From the IMG/VR virus record IMGVR_UViG_3300043446_001882, positions 1-46,173 of that record: 46,173 nucleotides of DNA. One strand, 5' to 3'. The position numbers and the translations under genes were made by a program. Within the stretch, counting starts at the first letter, position 1, and every line of letters starts with the position of its first letter. Below the pieces are notes generated by a model. That model was given only the letters and a program-made list of their open reading frames with translations. It did no database searches and was not told where the DNA came from. Origin of the DNA: a virus. Positions 1 through 10,403 of this stretch are shown here, piece by piece.

Positions 1-1474
1 CGGCGTTACCAATTGGAGTAGCTTGTAGTCCACCTAAGTGTTGTGCTGGACCAGCGGATACCATTGACCCTGTCAATGTTAAGCCAGATCCATTGATGTT
101 GCCTGTCACCCCCAATGTACTACCAACTGTGGCTGTACCGTTTACAGTCAATGCACTTACAGTAGTATTACCACTAGCACCTATAGTGGTGAATAATGCT
201 GTGCTTGGTGTTACATTACCAATTGGCGTGGCCTGTAAACCACCCAAACCACTGATAGTAGTAATAGCAGTAATAGATGTATTACTAGTCAAAGCTGCGC
301 CGGTTATATTACCAGTGGCACTTACAGTAGTAAATTGACCTGTGCTGGCCGCAGCGTTACCAATTGGAGTAGCTTGTAGGCCGCCTATATGCTGTGCTGG
401 ACCAGTAGACACCATCGATCCAGACAGTGTTAGCCCGGATCCATTAATATTGCCTGTTACTCCAAGAGTAGAACCAATTGTAGCTGTATTATTTACAGTC
501 AATGCACTTATTGTGGTATTGCCACTGGCACCCAGTGTAGTAAATAACGCCGTACTTGGTGTTACGTTACCAATTGGCGTGGCTTGTAGTCCGCCTAATG
601 CGCTTAATGTTGTAACGGCAGTTATTGATCCGTTGCTAGTTAATGCTGCGCCAGTTATATTACCCGTGGCGCTTAAATTTGTAAACTGACCTGTGCTTGC
701 AGTTACATTTCCAATTGGTGTAGCTTGTATACCTGCTACTGCCTGCAATGTAGTTGTAAATACACCGCTGGTATTTACAGTTAAACCGTTGGCAGTAAGA
801 TTTCCGCCCACGCTTTCATTTCCAGTAACAATTAAGTTACCAGAAGTTATGACTGAGCCGGTACCGTTGGCCGAAAAAGTTAAATTAGCATTTAGCTGAT
901 TGGTACTTATATTACTACCAGTAAAAGTGATGTTACCTAATGCGTTTACTAGTCCTTTAGTGCCAACATAACGATAACCCTCAATGTAAATTACATTACC
1001 CGTAACTGCTGTAGGAACGTTGGTGTCTGAGAAATTTAGTACGCCTGATTGCGGATCAAAGAACCAAGCATCATTATTACCGCTACCGTCCGGAGGTAAA
1101 CTTGTACCTGTGGCCGCGGCGTTTGCTGCACCCGAAGGCGCAGCCCAAACTTTGGGTTGATATGTAGAACCAAATTCTGGACCGATCCAGTCTGTTAAAC
1201 TAGTCAGCCAAGTTCTGTTTGTAGAAGCAGTTGTGTCGTTTGTTGTACGGATTGCCCCTGTGCCCACATAGACGTTTATTATAGACGAATTCGCAGCAGG
1301 TGCTGTGCCAGGAATTTGGTTGCTATATACCCAAACTGTGTCGCCTCGTAGTAATAAAGGACTGGCTATCGACTCGTTACTAGGGTTTTTTACACTCGAT
1401 GTGTCTGTCTTAGCTACGCCGTACCCTAACTTTTTGTATAGGTAGTCTACTTTTTGTGAATCAGATATTGCCAT
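1..1474 (-). CDS. Tail fibre-like virion protein, N-terminal 491 residues (runs off left edge)
   Basis: The reading frame is open from an ATG at 1474 to the window edge, so the C-terminus is missing. The start lies one base after the stop of the upstream fibre gene. Residues 1 to about 200 form a non-repetitive N-terminal part (MAISDSQKVDYLYKKLGYGV), probably the virion-attachment end. After that the protein is Gly/Thr/Asn/Ala-rich and repetitive: the motif ATPIGN recurs five times, spaced alternately 70 and 47 residues apart, giving a 117-residue super-repeat. Such repeats with 'LGVTGNI' and 'ALTVN' strings are typical of trimeric beta-rich phage fibres. The role as a fibre is inferred from composition and from the neighbouring fibre genes; the receptor is unknown. 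Confidence 0.75.
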   Translation of the reverse strand, partial: MAISDSQKVDYLYKKLGYGVAKTDTSSVKNPSNESIASPLLLRGDTVWVYSNQIPGTAPAANSSIINVYVGTGAIRTTNDTTASTNRTWLTSLTDWIGPEFGSTYQPKVWAAPSGAANAAATGTSLPPDGSGNNDAWFFDPQSGVLNFSDTNVPTAVTGNVIYIEGYRYVGTKGLVNALGNITFTGSNISTNQLNANLTFSANGTGSVITSGNLIVTGNESVGGNLTANGLTVNTSGVFTTTLQAVAGIQATPIGNVTASTGQFTNLSATGNITGAALTSNGSITAVTTLSALGGLQATPIGNVTPSTALFTTLGASGNTTISALTVNNTATIGSTLGVTGNINGSGLTLSGSMVSTGPAQHIGGLQATPIGNAAASTGQFTTVSATGNITGAALTSNTSITAITTISGLGGLQATPIGNVTPSTALFTTIGASGNTTVSALTVNGTATVGSTLGVTGNINGSGLTLTGSMVSAGPAQHLGGLQATPIGNA

Positions 1475-1475
1475 A

Positions 1476-4400
1476 TTAGTTTGTCGCCGCTATTATACTT
1501 AATGCTGTCACAGTTTGACCTGAGTACAGTTTCAATCTTACAAAAATTTCATTAGTAGCTGTGCTACTAGAACTTACTGTACCAAATGTACAAGTTTTGC
1601 TTTGTGTTCCAGAACTATTAGATACAAATACACCTCCTACTGCACAACCATTTGAGCCGTTACCACCAGCACTTACATTGGCGCCCGGGACTCCTGAACC
1701 ACTGTATGCTATGCCCATGTCAATCCACCCATTTAATGTACTAGTATTGTCAATGGTACTACCAGGCAATGCTACCCATACATTTCCAACGTTACCGGTT
1801 AAGCTAACGTTAAATTTACTAACTGCGGTTCTTGTAAATCTAAAAGTAAAATATTGAGCACCAGTTCGACCTGAACTTAAGTTTGGCCCAACTGGTAAAT
1901 AGCCAGTGCTGTAATTTGTTTGATCATGTTTTAATATTGCAGCAACTACAGTAGCATCATAAGTTTGTAGAGTGGATGTTTGACTATTAAATGCTGTATT
2001 GGCTGTAATAGTTGGCGTATCTGTGCTGCCAGGGTTAATTACTCGTAGAGCATTTCCGCTGCCTGTACCTACACTGGTTACAGTAATACTAGTTTCTTCA
2101 ATTTGAGTACTTGTTCCTGTTTTATACAACACGGTTACACCAGGATTAAATGTATTTGAACCTGTAGTATAACTATTATCTGCTGTTAAGCTAGGACCAA
2201 CACTACTAGAACTAAATCCGGAAATCACTGCTGCTGTAGTCGATATATACGCACTACCTGAGCTTACATATAAGTTTGGCGCTAACGGCCAAGCTACGCC
2301 TGCCCCGCCATAGGTCACACTGGATGGTGCTGCCATTGCTCCGCCAGCTGTACCTGTTACAAAAGCATATGCGTTTGAGCTTGCGCCACTTGGAAACATA
2401 TCACCGCTAAGTTTGCTAACGTTAGCAGTCAAAGTGAATACACTAGAACTGTTTAAATGAGGAATAGTACTAGAATATGTAGAGCTATTAGTAGTTAACG
2501 CAATATTGACATTACTCCAAGTTGGTGTTCCTGGTGAGCTGGCATCATAATACCAATAAGGTGTATTTGTTCCTGCTCCTGCTCCGCTATGTATAATATA
2601 AACTTCGTTCCAACCCGGGACAACGTTACCACTCAAACTACTACTAAATGAATACCAAAAACCTGGTGTTATACTTGACACGTTAGCATAATCGCCGCTG
2701 CGTGTAATAACTAAATTACCGTATGTGCCGCTTACATTTCCGGCTATTAATGCGACGTTACCAACTGCTATATTATTTCTATATGCAGTGACTGTACCAA
2801 GATCGCCGGGACCAACGTTGGCTATAGTTGAAGTTGTATATGTTGCTACACGTCGTACATTGCTAACACTGGTTCCAGCTGCAACAGATTTATTTGCTCC
2901 AACGGTGTTGTCTGTTTGAACAAAGTTACACATCCTATAAGTACTTAACGTACTAATAGTTAATGTTTGGCCGCCTGGAAAATTATTAGGCGCAGTAGGA
3001 ACTAATTTTCCTAATACAAAGTTTAATTGTGCAATACTGTTTGTAACGGATGTTGATGAAGTCAATGTGACTGCATTACTTACTAACTGGCCTGCTGTAT
3101 TTGTACCTAATGTAATTGCATTTCCGATAAAATTGGTTGCACTTAAATTGCCAGCAATTAAGTTACCAGTTACGCCCAACGTGCCACCGACAGTGGCTGA
3201 ATTGTTTACTGTTAATGCATTTGCCGTTGCATTTCCAGAAATAGATAGCCCGCTAAAAATTGGGCTGTCTGCTGTGCCCACTCCCAAATCAACTACATAG
3301 TTTGTACCCGAAGATGTTGATACAGTTAAGTTACCTGTTGTAGCATCATAAGAAACATTACTTACACCTGCTACAGCTACATTGCTAATCGAAGTAACTC
3401 GACCTTTTTCATCTACAGTTATACTAGGAACAGAACTAGCATTACCATACGTACCTGATGTTACTCCACTGTTTTGTAAACGTGAAGTGACAATATTGCC
3501 ATTTGAATCAATGACATTAAATCCAGCAACATTAACAGACAATGAACTTAATGTGCCGCTGATAGTTAATAAATTAGAAGCTTTATTAAACGTTAACCCG
3601 GACACTGCATTAACGGTATTATTGTCATTAAATAATACCTGAGTATTTGCTCCTGCTGCACTAATATTGCCAGATATATTACCTACAAAATTACCAAGAA
3701 AATAATTAGCAATAACATTTGAAGTAGTAGTTAAATTACCAGGTAATGTTAAATTACCATCTGCACCAAAGGTCCATAATTTATTTCCGGCATTCCAGCT
3801 AGTGCCAACATAAGCAGCATTATTGTCAACCCAAATATAAGTATTAGCATCATTGCTCTGCAATTCTGCCCATCCGCCTGGGCCTGCTATTAAATCGATA
3901 TTTTCGTTGCTTGTACCGCTTACATTAAGTTTACTGCCGCCAGGGAATACTAAGTTACCAGTATCTTCAAAGATCCAAGTATTAGATCCTGCTGTTGTTA
4001 CTGTTACGTTTGAATTTAAATAAACTTTTACATTGCTGGTGCCATTTTGTATACTGGTTGCATCAATACCGCTTAGATATCTGCCGTTACCCAAGAAGTA
4101 ACTAGCTGTTATATTACCACTAGCAATAATAGCATTAGCAACTTCTAAATTACCAGTTTCTACATTTTGATAAGTTATATTGCCGCCAACAAATAAGTTG
4201 CCGCCAACAGTGAAATCTCTTACTGTATTACCGGTATTTGCTGTTAAAGAGTTAACAGAATTTAAGTTTCCACTGTAAGTAGGTAAAAATGCCGATACGT
4301 TACTGTTGCCGTAATTTCCTGATGTTATTTGCCCGTTGACATACAAAGCACCATTTCTCACAGTGACATTTGCACCAGCTAATGTAATATTTGTGTTAAA

Positions 4401-4769
4401 ATAACCTTGAGTAAACTGATTAGTTACACTACCTACAGAAAATGCGTTAGATACTGTAGGTATTAAATTAGAATCAATTTGTCCTGTGCCACCAATTGGT
4501 GTTCCATTAGGATAAAATACTCCAGCAGTTACAATATAACCGGTTGATTCAATATTTCCGTAAGTGAATACATTACCTGCTCTTACATTCGAAGATGTTA
4601 CAATACTATTAGAATAAATGACATTTGTATTAAGTGTGGTGATGCCATTTCCCTGGAATACAGAGTATAATTCGGTAAAATTTTCATTTACTTTGGTAAA
4701 AGCAACAAGAATCGTGTCACCAGTTTGACTGTCTGGTCCGACTCCAAGGTTAATTGTTTGTTGTGACAT
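1476..4769 (-). CDS. Long tail fibre-like virion protein, 1097 aa
   Basis: The N-terminus (TINLGVGPDSQTGDTILVAF, then KVNENFTELY) is the common opening of tail fibre proteins in T4-like and many other phages and is thought to attach the fibre to the virion. Residues 40-560 are Asn/Gly/Thr/Val-rich with recurring units such as YFLGN, GNLTLPG and VLFNDNNTVNAVSGLTF. The last 500 residues are different, Ser/Thr-rich and aromatic, and probably form the exposed receptor-binding part. An AATAAATA late-promoter box sits 23 bases upstream of the ATG. The gene is co-directional with the fibre genes on both sides. The fibre role is well supported by family features; the target is not known. Confidence 0.8.
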   Translation of the reverse strand: MSQQTINLGVGPDSQTGDTILVAFTKVNENFTELYSVFQGNGITTLNTNVIYSNSIVTSSNVRAGNVFTYGNIESTGYIVTAGVFYPNGTPIGGTGQIDSNLIPTVSNAFSVGSVTNQFTQGYFNTNITLAGANVTVRNGALYVNGQITSGNYGNSNVSAFLPTYSGNLNSVNSLTANTGNTVRDFTVGGNLFVGGNITYQNVETGNLEVANAIIASGNITASYFLGNGRYLSGIDATSIQNGTSNVKVYLNSNVTVTTAGSNTWIFEDTGNLVFPGGSKLNVSGTSNENIDLIAGPGGWAELQSNDANTYIWVDNNAAYVGTSWNAGNKLWTFGADGNLTLPGNLTTTSNVIANYFLGNFVGNISGNISAAGANTQVLFNDNNTVNAVSGLTFNKASNLLTISGTLSSLSVNVAGFNVIDSNGNIVTSRLQNSGVTSGTYGNASSVPSITVDEKGRVTSISNVAVAGVSNVSYDATTGNLTVSTSSGTNYVVDLGVGTADSPIFSGLSISGNATANALTVNNSATVGGTLGVTGNLIAGNLSATNFIGNAITLGTNTAGQLVSNAVTLTSSTSVTNSIAQLNFVLGKLVPTAPNNFPGGQTLTISTLSTYRMCNFVQTDNTVGANKSVAAGTSVSNVRRVATYTTSTIANVGPGDLGTVTAYRNNIAVGNVALIAGNVSGTYGNLVITRSGDYANVSSITPGFWYSFSSSLSGNVVPGWNEVYIIHSGAGAGTNTPYWYYDASSPGTPTWSNVNIALTTNSSTYSSTIPHLNSSSVFTLTANVSKLSGDMFPSGASSNAYAFVTGTAGGAMAAPSSVTYGGAGVAWPLAPNLYVSSGSAYISTTAAVISGFSSSSVGPSLTADNSYTTGSNTFNPGVTVLYKTGTSTQIEETSITVTSVGTGSGNALRVINPGSTDTPTITANTAFNSQTSTLQTYDATVVAAILKHDQTNYSTGYLPVGPNLSSGRTGAQYFTFRFTRTAVSKFNVSLTGNVGNVWVALPGSTIDNTSTLNGWIDMGIAYSGSGVPGANVSAGGNGSNGCAVGGVFVSNSSGTQSKTCTFGTVSSSSTATNEIFVRLKLYSGQTVTALSIIAATN

Positions 4770-4791
4770 CCGCCATCTTTCCGGTTTAGTG

Positions 4792-4799
4792 TATTTATT
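4792..4799 (-). promoter_or_regulatory. Late promoter box AATAAATA
   Basis: Read on the minus strand this is AATAAATA, matching the NATAAATA form of the T4-like late promoter recognised by gp55. It lies 23 bases upstream of the 1097-aa fibre gene, the right place for a -10 element. Confidence 0.6.
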
Positions 4800-4815
4800 A
4801 CAACCGTAAAATGGA

Positions 4816-4855
4816 AAGACTTGGGCTACATAGTCTTTCTACTAGCCCAAGTCTT
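4816..4855 (-). terminator. Hairpin at the end of the collagen-like fibre gene
   Basis: A perfect 13-bp stem (AAGACTTGGGCTA at 4816-4828, TAGCCCAAGTCTT at 4843-4855) with a 14-base loop overlaps the stop codon of the 1735-aa gene. On the minus strand it is followed by TTTCCATTTT, a weak U-rich tail. A competing 8-bp stem, GAAAGACT (4814-4821) with AGTCTTTC (4832-4839), shares bases with it. It probably ends or attenuates the transcript before the next late promoter. Confidence 0.6.
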
Positions 4856-7800
4856 ATGCTCTACCGACTGCAATTTCAATTAATGCAAAAGTATTTTCTT
4901 CTGTTGCAGTAAAGTTTTCCAACGATCTTCCTACTACGCTACCAACAGCTGGAGTTTTCGATACTTGTAACAATCCACCCGGAGCACTAACTAACATATC
5001 CCCTTTACCCACTGGACCTGTTACTTTAGCAGGAACCCTGCCTTGTAGTGCTACAATGGCTCTGTATTCAGTTTCTAAATCAGAATTCATTAAGTATGCA
5101 GGTTTTTCTGATATAACACCTGCAACTCTTGTATCCATATAAGAATCGCTGATTGTAACTTCTTGTTCTCCACCAAATACTACCACAGTGCCTGTTTCGT
5201 ATAAATTATCAGCTTTGTAAACCTCTGCAAGGTCAGCGTATTGAGCGCTGGTAGCTGTACCAACAAATCTACCGCTGATAACGTTTCCGCTACTACCACC
5301 AAGAACAGTTAAGTTTCCAATAGACGGTATATACCTGAGACCTGGATCATCTGAATATACTGTTTGTATTGTTCCCACTGCTGGTACAAGAACAGGATAA
5401 AAAGTACTAGCACTTGATGTATCTGTAGCATTTAATTGCGTAGTAGATCCCGATCCGCTTGGTCCTTGTGGTCCTTGTGGTCCAGTTGGTCCTTGTGGTC
5501 CAGCCACCGAACTTGGAGTTCCTTGCGGTCCTTGTGGTCCTTGTGGTCCCTGTGGTCCAGCCACCGAACTTGGAGTTCCTTGCGGTCCTTGTGGTCCTTG
5601 TGGTCCGCGTGGTCCTTGTGGTCCTTGTGGTCCTTGAACTCCACCTATCCCAACGCCAGTTGGTCCTTGTGGTCCTTGCGGTCCTTGTGGGCCTTGTGGT
5701 CCTTGTGGTCCACTGGCCCCTACACCTTGTGGTCCTTGTGGTCCGGTTGGTCCTTGTGGTCCAGCTACCGAACTTGGACTTCCTTGTGGTCCTTGTGGTC
5801 CTTGTGGTCCTTGTGTACCAACACCTTGTGGTCCCTGTGGTCCCTGTGGTCCTTGTGGCCCAGGCACTGCGCTACCATTTCCGCTTGGACCTTGTGGTCC
5901 TTGCGGTCCGGTTGGTCCTTGCGGTCCTTGTGTGCCAACACCTTGTGGTCCTTGTGGCCCGCGTGGTCCTTGTGGCCCTGCATTACCAATTGGTCCTTGT
6001 GGTCCTTGTGGTCCAGTTGCACCAACAGCTCCGTTTAAGTTTACTGTCCATGCACTATAAGTTCCAGAGCCAACTGCTGTATCTATGCTAGCTACGAAAG
6101 CACCTGTCCCAGATGTGTAACTGGACACTGAACCAATCATATAGTTGGTGCCATCATAACTAATCAATATAGTTTGGCCCGAAGTATAAGCTAATCCTGT
6201 GCCAACCGTTAATGATTTGGTTCCTGTGCCAATAGTCAGACTTGTACTGCTTGTAGTTGTATATTTGTCCCCTGGGCCTTGCGGGCCTTGTGGTCCAGTT
6301 GGTCCTTGTGGACCTTGTGGTCCTGTTTGACCTTGTGGTCCCTGTGGTCCTTGCGGTCCACGTGGGCCTTGAGTACCTTGTGGGCCTTGTGCGCCTTGCG
6401 GTCCAGGAGCACCGTTCTGATTAATTGTCCAAGAACTATAAGTACCAGTCCCAACTATAGCATCAATATTCACAACCATAGCGCCGGTGCCCGAATCGTA
6501 GGACGTTACCGAACCTGTCATGTACTGTGTTGATGTATAAGAAATAATAATTGGTTGACCAGGTGTCCACGCCAATCCTGTTGTAACTGTTAAAGATTTA
6601 CTTCCGGTTGTAATACCCAGCGATGAAGTACTAGTTCCTTGATAAGTATCTCCTCGATTTCCTTGTGGACCCTGTGGACCTTGTGCGCCTTGTGGTCCAA
6701 GTTGTCCTTGTGGGCCTTGTGGGCCTTGTGGTCCTTGTGGCCCGGTTGGACCTTGTGGACCGCGTGGACCTTGTGGTCCTTGTGAACCTAGATCACCAGT
6801 TGCTGTAATAGTCCATGCAGATTGCGACCCTGAACCTGTATTGTAATCTACGTTAACTATGAATGTTGTTGAAGAATACGAAGTAATTAAGCCTTCCATA
6901 TAGTTTGATGGAAGAGTTGTGTAAGCAATTCTTACACGTTGACCAACAGTGAAAGCAGACGATGTAGAAGCTGCACTAACTGTCCAAGTTTTGCTACCAG
7001 TACCAAAAGTATTAGATGATGTAGATGTTAGTGAATTATAACCAATACCTTGTGGACCTTGTGGACCTTGAATTCCACCGATACCGCCTGGTCCTTGTGG
7101 TCCTTGTGCTCCTTGTGGTCCTTGTGCTCCTTGTGGTCCTGTATTGCCTTGTGGTCCTTGAGCGCCTTGTGGTCCAGTATTACCGATTGGACCTTGTGGT
7201 CCTTGTGGTCCAGTATTACCGATTGGACCTTGTGGTCCTTGTGCGCCTTGAACTCCCTGCGGACCTTGTGGTCCTTGTGGTCCTTGTGCGCCTTGAACTC
7301 CCTGCGGACCTTGTGGTCCTTGTGGGCCTGTTGGCCCTTGTGGACCTTGAACACCAGCCGGGCCTGAAGGACCAGCAGCTCCAGTTAACGAAATAGTCCA
7401 AGATGTATAAGTTCCAGAACCAGTCGTTGTAGTCACATTAACTACTAATGCCCCTGTTCCAGAATTGTAACTTGTAATAGTGCCTTGCATGGTGTTGCTA
7501 GCATCATACACTATGTTAACAACTTGACCTACAGCTAAAGCTAATCCTGTTCCTACAGTAAGACTCTTACTGCCAGTACCGATTGTCAAACTATTAGTGC
7601 TGGTAGTAGTATACTTGTCGCCCGCAAGTCCTTGTGGTCCTTGTGGTCCTTGTGGTCCTTGAACTCCTGTTGGTCCTTGTGGTCCAGTTGTTCCTTGTGG
7701 TCCTTGTGGTCCGACTGTTCCTTGTGGGCCTTGTGGTCCTTGTGGGCCCTGTGGTCCTTGTGGTCCCTGAGCACCTTGTGGTCCTCGTGGACCTTGTGTA

Positions 7801-10061
7801 CCCTGTGGCCCAGTTACTCCTTGCGGTCCTTGTGGTCCAGTTGGTCCTTGTGGTCCAGGAACACTACTGTCTGCTCCTGTTGGTCCTTGTGGTCCTTGTG
7901 GTCCTTGTGGGCCTTGACTTCCTTGTGGACCTGTTCCACCAGGGCCCGGACTTCCTGCAGGTCCTTGTGGCCCTTGTGGTCCTAAATTACCAATTGGACC
8001 TTGTGGACCTTGTGGTCCCTGTGGTCCTTGTACTCCCTGTGGTCCTTGTGGTCCTTGTGTACCAACACCTTGTGGTCCCTGTGGTCCCTGTGGCCCAGTA
8101 TTACCGATTGGACCTTGTGGTCCTTGTGCTCCAAAACCAGTTGGTCCTTGTGGGCCTTGTGCTCCCGGAACTCCAGACGGTCCTTGTGGACCTTGTGAGC
8201 CAATACCAGTTGGTCCTTGTGGACCTTGTGGACCTTGTGGTCCAGTTGGTCCTTGTGGACCTTGTGCGCCCGGGGCACCTTGTGGTCCTTGAACTCCTGT
8301 TGGGCCTTGTGGTCCAATTGGACCAATTGGACCTGACGGTCCTTGTGGACCTGATGGACCTGATGGACCGCGTGGACCCTGTGGGCCTGATGTTCCTTGT
8401 GGTCCTTGTGGTCCCGATGGTCCTTGTGGACCCTGTGGACCAACTGCTCTAACTCCATTTGAATAAAAGTAATCAGTAGCAAATACACCGTTAGGAGCAA
8501 ATACAACAACGTTTGGTACTCCTCTAATAGAAGAAGTAACATTACCATTGGCATAAACTATTACATTACTATTACCATTAATTAAACTAGTGCCGCCTGG
8601 AAGACCAGATAATAATGCACCATTTCCTAAGAAATAGCTTCCAGACACATTACCTGCTACTGTAAGAGCGTTAGCAGATTTTTCAAATGTAAATCCTGAA
8701 CTAGTACCAAGTTGTCCTGCATCATTAAATTGAACTTGGTTATTTGCGCCTGCTGCTGCGGCAACAATAAATGTTTGACCTGCACTTAGATATCTAATAT
8801 CAACAACTGGATCTGTTAAAGTCAGATTAGACGTAAATGTTATTATATTTGCATTTACTGTGTAATCTACATTTGGCTGTAAAAAATCATTTCCTTTTAT
8901 AACCAATAATCCTACTGCTGTTGTAGAATTAGTTAAAGGATATGATGCGCTGTTATTTCCTGAAATTGTTTGTTGGCCGATTAAACCTGCTACAGGAATC
9001 CATTGTGTTCCGTTATAATATTCAATTATAGTAGTGTCACTATTATATCGAACTGCGCCAGGTGTAGTAATACTAGATCTGTCTCCAGTGCTTCCGACTG
9101 GCAATCCTAGCGCACCTGCTGTTTGAATATTAACTAATTTTGTAGTTCCCGGAGCTAAGTTAAGATTGGCAGTTGTACTTAAAGTAGAAATAGTGTTGCC
9201 ACTGATGTTAATGCCGCCTACATTTGCTACATTAATATTTGCTCTTGGTATTGGTTGTAAATTTCCAAGAACTGTATTTTGAATACCGCCGCCTGCCCAT
9301 AAAGTGGTACCAAAAGTACCACTGTAGTTAACTGTTAATCCGTTAGCAGTCAAGTTACCTGTAACAATAACATCGTTGCCAAAAAATGCGCTGCCATTGA
9401 CATTTAAATTGCCGCCAAAATTACCATTACCATTGGCGCTGACGTTGCCACCAAAATTACCGTTGCCGTTGGCATTTACATTACCGCCAAAGTTTCCGCT
9501 TCCGTTGGCATTTACATTGCCACCAAAATTACCGTTGCCGTTCGCGCTTACATTACCACCAAAGTTACCATTACCATTAGCACTGACATTACCGCCGAAA
9601 TTACCATTACCATTAGCACTGACATTACCACCGAAACTTCCATTGCCATTAGCATTTACATTGCCACCAAATAATCCATCTCCGTTGGCTCTTATGCCTT
9701 GACCGAATATGCCTTCTCCATTGGCTTGTACGTTACCACCAAATAATCCACTGCCATTGGCTTGTACGTTACCACCAAATAATCCACTGCCATTGGCCTG
9801 AATATTTCCACCAAAAAATCCGCCACCGTTCGCAACAACATTACCGCCAAACAGTCCCGAGCTAACAACGTCGGCTGCGTTTGCCCAACGACGAGTACCG
9901 TCTATATTACCAACAAGTACGTAAGTATTACCTGCAGGTAATCCAAGATCTGGTTCTGCATTTTGAAGGTCTAGGTACGTATATCTGCCAGGATCAGCAT
10001 TGGCACTTGGTGTTTTCGGGACTCTCCCGCTTACAATGTTATCGCTTATCTTTTTAGACAT
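4854..10061 (-). CDS. Collagen-like tail fibre protein, 1735 aa
   Basis: Domains in order: N-terminal attachment part (1-74); thirteen 12-residue repeats of the pattern V-x-ANGxGxFGGN (about 75-230); a beta-rich section with [14 protein letters not shown] (about 230-535); a long collagen-like Gly-Pro-Gln region (about 540-1535) broken by four related modules of about 80 residues; and a C-terminal domain of about 200 residues with [20 protein letters not shown], seen at the end of many marine phage fibres and somewhat like the Peptidase_G2 chaperone region. Collagen-like Gly-x-y tracts form trimeric rods in phage fibres. The repeats are near-identical in DNA (GGTCCTTGTGGTCC), so repeat number could change by recombination or be misassembled. 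Function as a fibre is strongly supported; autoproteolysis of the C-terminus is only possible. Confidence 0.88.
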   Translation of the reverse strand: MSKKISDNIVSGRVPKTPSANADPGRYTYLDLQNAEPDLGLPAGNTYVLVGNIDGTRRWANAADVVSSGLFGGNVVANGGGFFGGNIQANGSGLFGGNVQANGSGLFGGNVQANGEGIFGQGIRANGDGLFGGNVNANGNGSFGGNVSANGNGNFGGNVSANGNGNFGGNVSANGNGNFGGNVNANGSGNFGGNVNANGNGNFGGNVSANGNGNFGGNLNVNGSAFFGNDVIVTGNLTANGLTVNYSGTFGTTLWAGGGIQNTVLGNLQPIPRANINVANVGGINISGNTISTLSTTANLNLAPGTTKLVNIQTAGALGLPVGSTGDRSSITTPGAVRYNSDTTIIEYYNGTQWIPVAGLIGQQTISGNNSASYPLTNSTTAVGLLVIKGNDFLQPNVDYTVNANIITFTSNLTLTDPVVDIRYLSAGQTFIVAAAAGANNQVQFNDAGQLGTSSGFTFEKSANALTVAGNVSGSYFLGNGALLSGLPGGTSLINGNSNVIVYANGNVTSSIRGVPNVVVFAPNGVFATDYFYSNGVRAVGPQGPQGPSGPQGPQGTSGPQGPRGPSGPSGPQGPSGPIGPIGPQGPTGVQGPQGAPGAQGPQGPTGPQGPQGPQGPTGIGSQGPQGPSGVPGAQGPQGPTGFGAQGPQGPIGNTGPQGPQGPQGVGTQGPQGPQGVQGPQGPQGPQGPIGNLGPQGPQGPAGSPGPGGTGPQGSQGPQGPQGPQGPTGADSSVPGPQGPTGPQGPQGVTGPQGTQGPRGPQGAQGPQGPQGPQGPQGPQGTVGPQGPQGTTGPQGPTGVQGPQGPQGPQGLAGDKYTTTSTNSLTIGTGSKSLTVGTGLALAVGQVVNIVYDASNTMQGTITSYNSGTGALVVNVTTTTGSGTYTSWTISLTGAAGPSGPAGVQGPQGPTGPQGPQGPQGVQGAQGPQGPQGPQGVQGAQGPQGPIGNTGPQGPQGPIGNTGPQGAQGPQGNTGPQGAQGPQGAQGPQGPGGIGGIQGPQGPQGIGYNSLTSTSSNTFGTGSKTWTVSAASTSSAFTVGQRVRIAYTTLPSNYMEGLITSYSSTTFIVNVDYNTGSGSQSAWTITATGDLGSQGPQGPRGPQGPTGPQGPQGPQGPQGQLGPQGAQGPQGPQGNRGDTYQGTSTSSLGITTGSKSLTVTTGLAWTPGQPIIISYTSTQYMTGSVTSYDSGTGAMVVNIDAIVGTGTYSSWTINQNGAPGPQGAQGPQGTQGPRGPQGPQGPQGQTGPQGPQGPTGPQGPQGPGDKYTTTSSTSLTIGTGTKSLTVGTGLAYTSGQTILISYDGTNYMIGSVSSYTSGTGAFVASIDTAVGSGTYSAWTVNLNGAVGATGPQGPQGPIGNAGPQGPRGPQGPQGVGTQGPQGPTGPQGPQGPSGNGSAVPGPQGPQGPQGPQGVGTQGPQGPQGPQGSPSSVAGPQGPTGPQGPQGVGASGPQGPQGPQGPQGPQGPTGVGIGGVQGPQGPQGPRGPQGPQGPQGTPSSVAGPQGPQGPQGPQGTPSSVAGPQGPTGPQGPQGPSGSGSTTQLNATDTSSASTFYPVLVPAVGTIQTVYSDDPGLRYIPSIGNLTVLGGSSGNVISGRFVGTATSAQYADLAEVYKADNLYETGTVVVFGGEQEVTISDSYMDTRVAGVISEKPAYLMNSDLETEYRAIVALQGRVPAKVTGPVGKGDMLVSAPGGLLQVSKTPAVGSVVGRSLENFTATEENTFALIEIAVGRA
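5453..8450 (-). repeat. Collagen-coding short tandem repeats with four module insertions
   Basis: Nine-base units coding Gly-Pro-Gln and variants run through this stretch. They are interrupted at about 6022-6268, 6414-6655, 6794-7045 and 7380-7623 by related modules of about 80 residues with the shared pattern [10 protein letters not shown]...GQ...I.Y....M.G.ITSY.SGTGA, ending W-T-I/V. Antisense and shifted frames stay open here only because of the repeat. Confidence 0.85.
9372..9839 (-). repeat. Thirteen tandem 36-base repeats
   Basis: The repeats code the 12-residue unit V-x-ANGxGxFGGN at the N-terminal side of the collagen-like fibre. The central units ([12 protein letters not shown]) are identical in protein and nearly identical in DNA; the outer ones have drifted, as expected for growth by unequal recombination in the middle of the array. 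Confidence 0.85.
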
Positions 10062-10064
10062 AGT

Positions 10065-10397
10065 TTACTTTGTTTCTAATAGACTTAAAGTTAATTTTAA
10101 TGCAGCATTGGCACTTGCATTTGCTATAAAACTTTGACCCGCTGTTAGTACCAATTTTCCCACTAACACTCCAACTGCATCATTAGTTGGGACACTAAAA
10201 TTTTTAACCAATTCTGTGGTAACACTGCTTCCATCATAATGACTTGCTGTTACTCTTTCTGTGGTATTGCCTACATTTGTTACTTGTGCCATTAATACAA
10301 TTGTAGATGTGATAGGTGGTGCTGTGTAAATTATTGTATTTCCGCCAGTTATTAAGTTAGCAGTTACAGTTTTAAACGTATTAATAGGTGTTGCCAT
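10065..10397 (-). CDS. Small virion-associated protein, 110 aa
   Basis: I do not recognise a named family. The sequence is Thr/Val/Ala-rich with alternating hydrophobic residues (TSTIVLMAQVTNVGNTTERV, then KLVLTAGQSFIANASANAAL), which suggests a compact beta-sandwich. The 103-aa protein at 11702-12013 has the same layout: a beta region, then 'AGD/Q-x-(F/Y)-(I/V)-A', then 'ANANSA-(I/L)-x-(M/L)-TL'. The pair look like distant paralogues. It sits between two fibre genes with 3- and 6-base gaps, so it is probably a small fibre-associated or decoration protein. No signal peptide or membrane segment is seen. Confidence 0.6.
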   Translation of the reverse strand: MATPINTFKTVTANLITGGNTIIYTAPPITSTIVLMAQVTNVGNTTERVTASHYDGSSVTTELVKNFSVPTNDAVGVLVGKLVLTAGQSFIANASANAALKLTLSLLETK

Positions 10398-10403
10398 TTT
10401 TTA

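Noticed and set aside
5453-8450. CRISPR-like array
   Set aside because: The repeats are 9-base multiples in frame with a collagen-like protein; there are no unique spacers of constant length.
5432-8554. Long open frames on both strands with Trp-Ser-Leu, Val-Leu or Lys-Asp-His repeats
   Set aside because: They are shifted or antisense readings of the Gly-Pro-Gln coding repeat, kept open by the repeat itself; composition is not protein-like and no ribosome sites are present.
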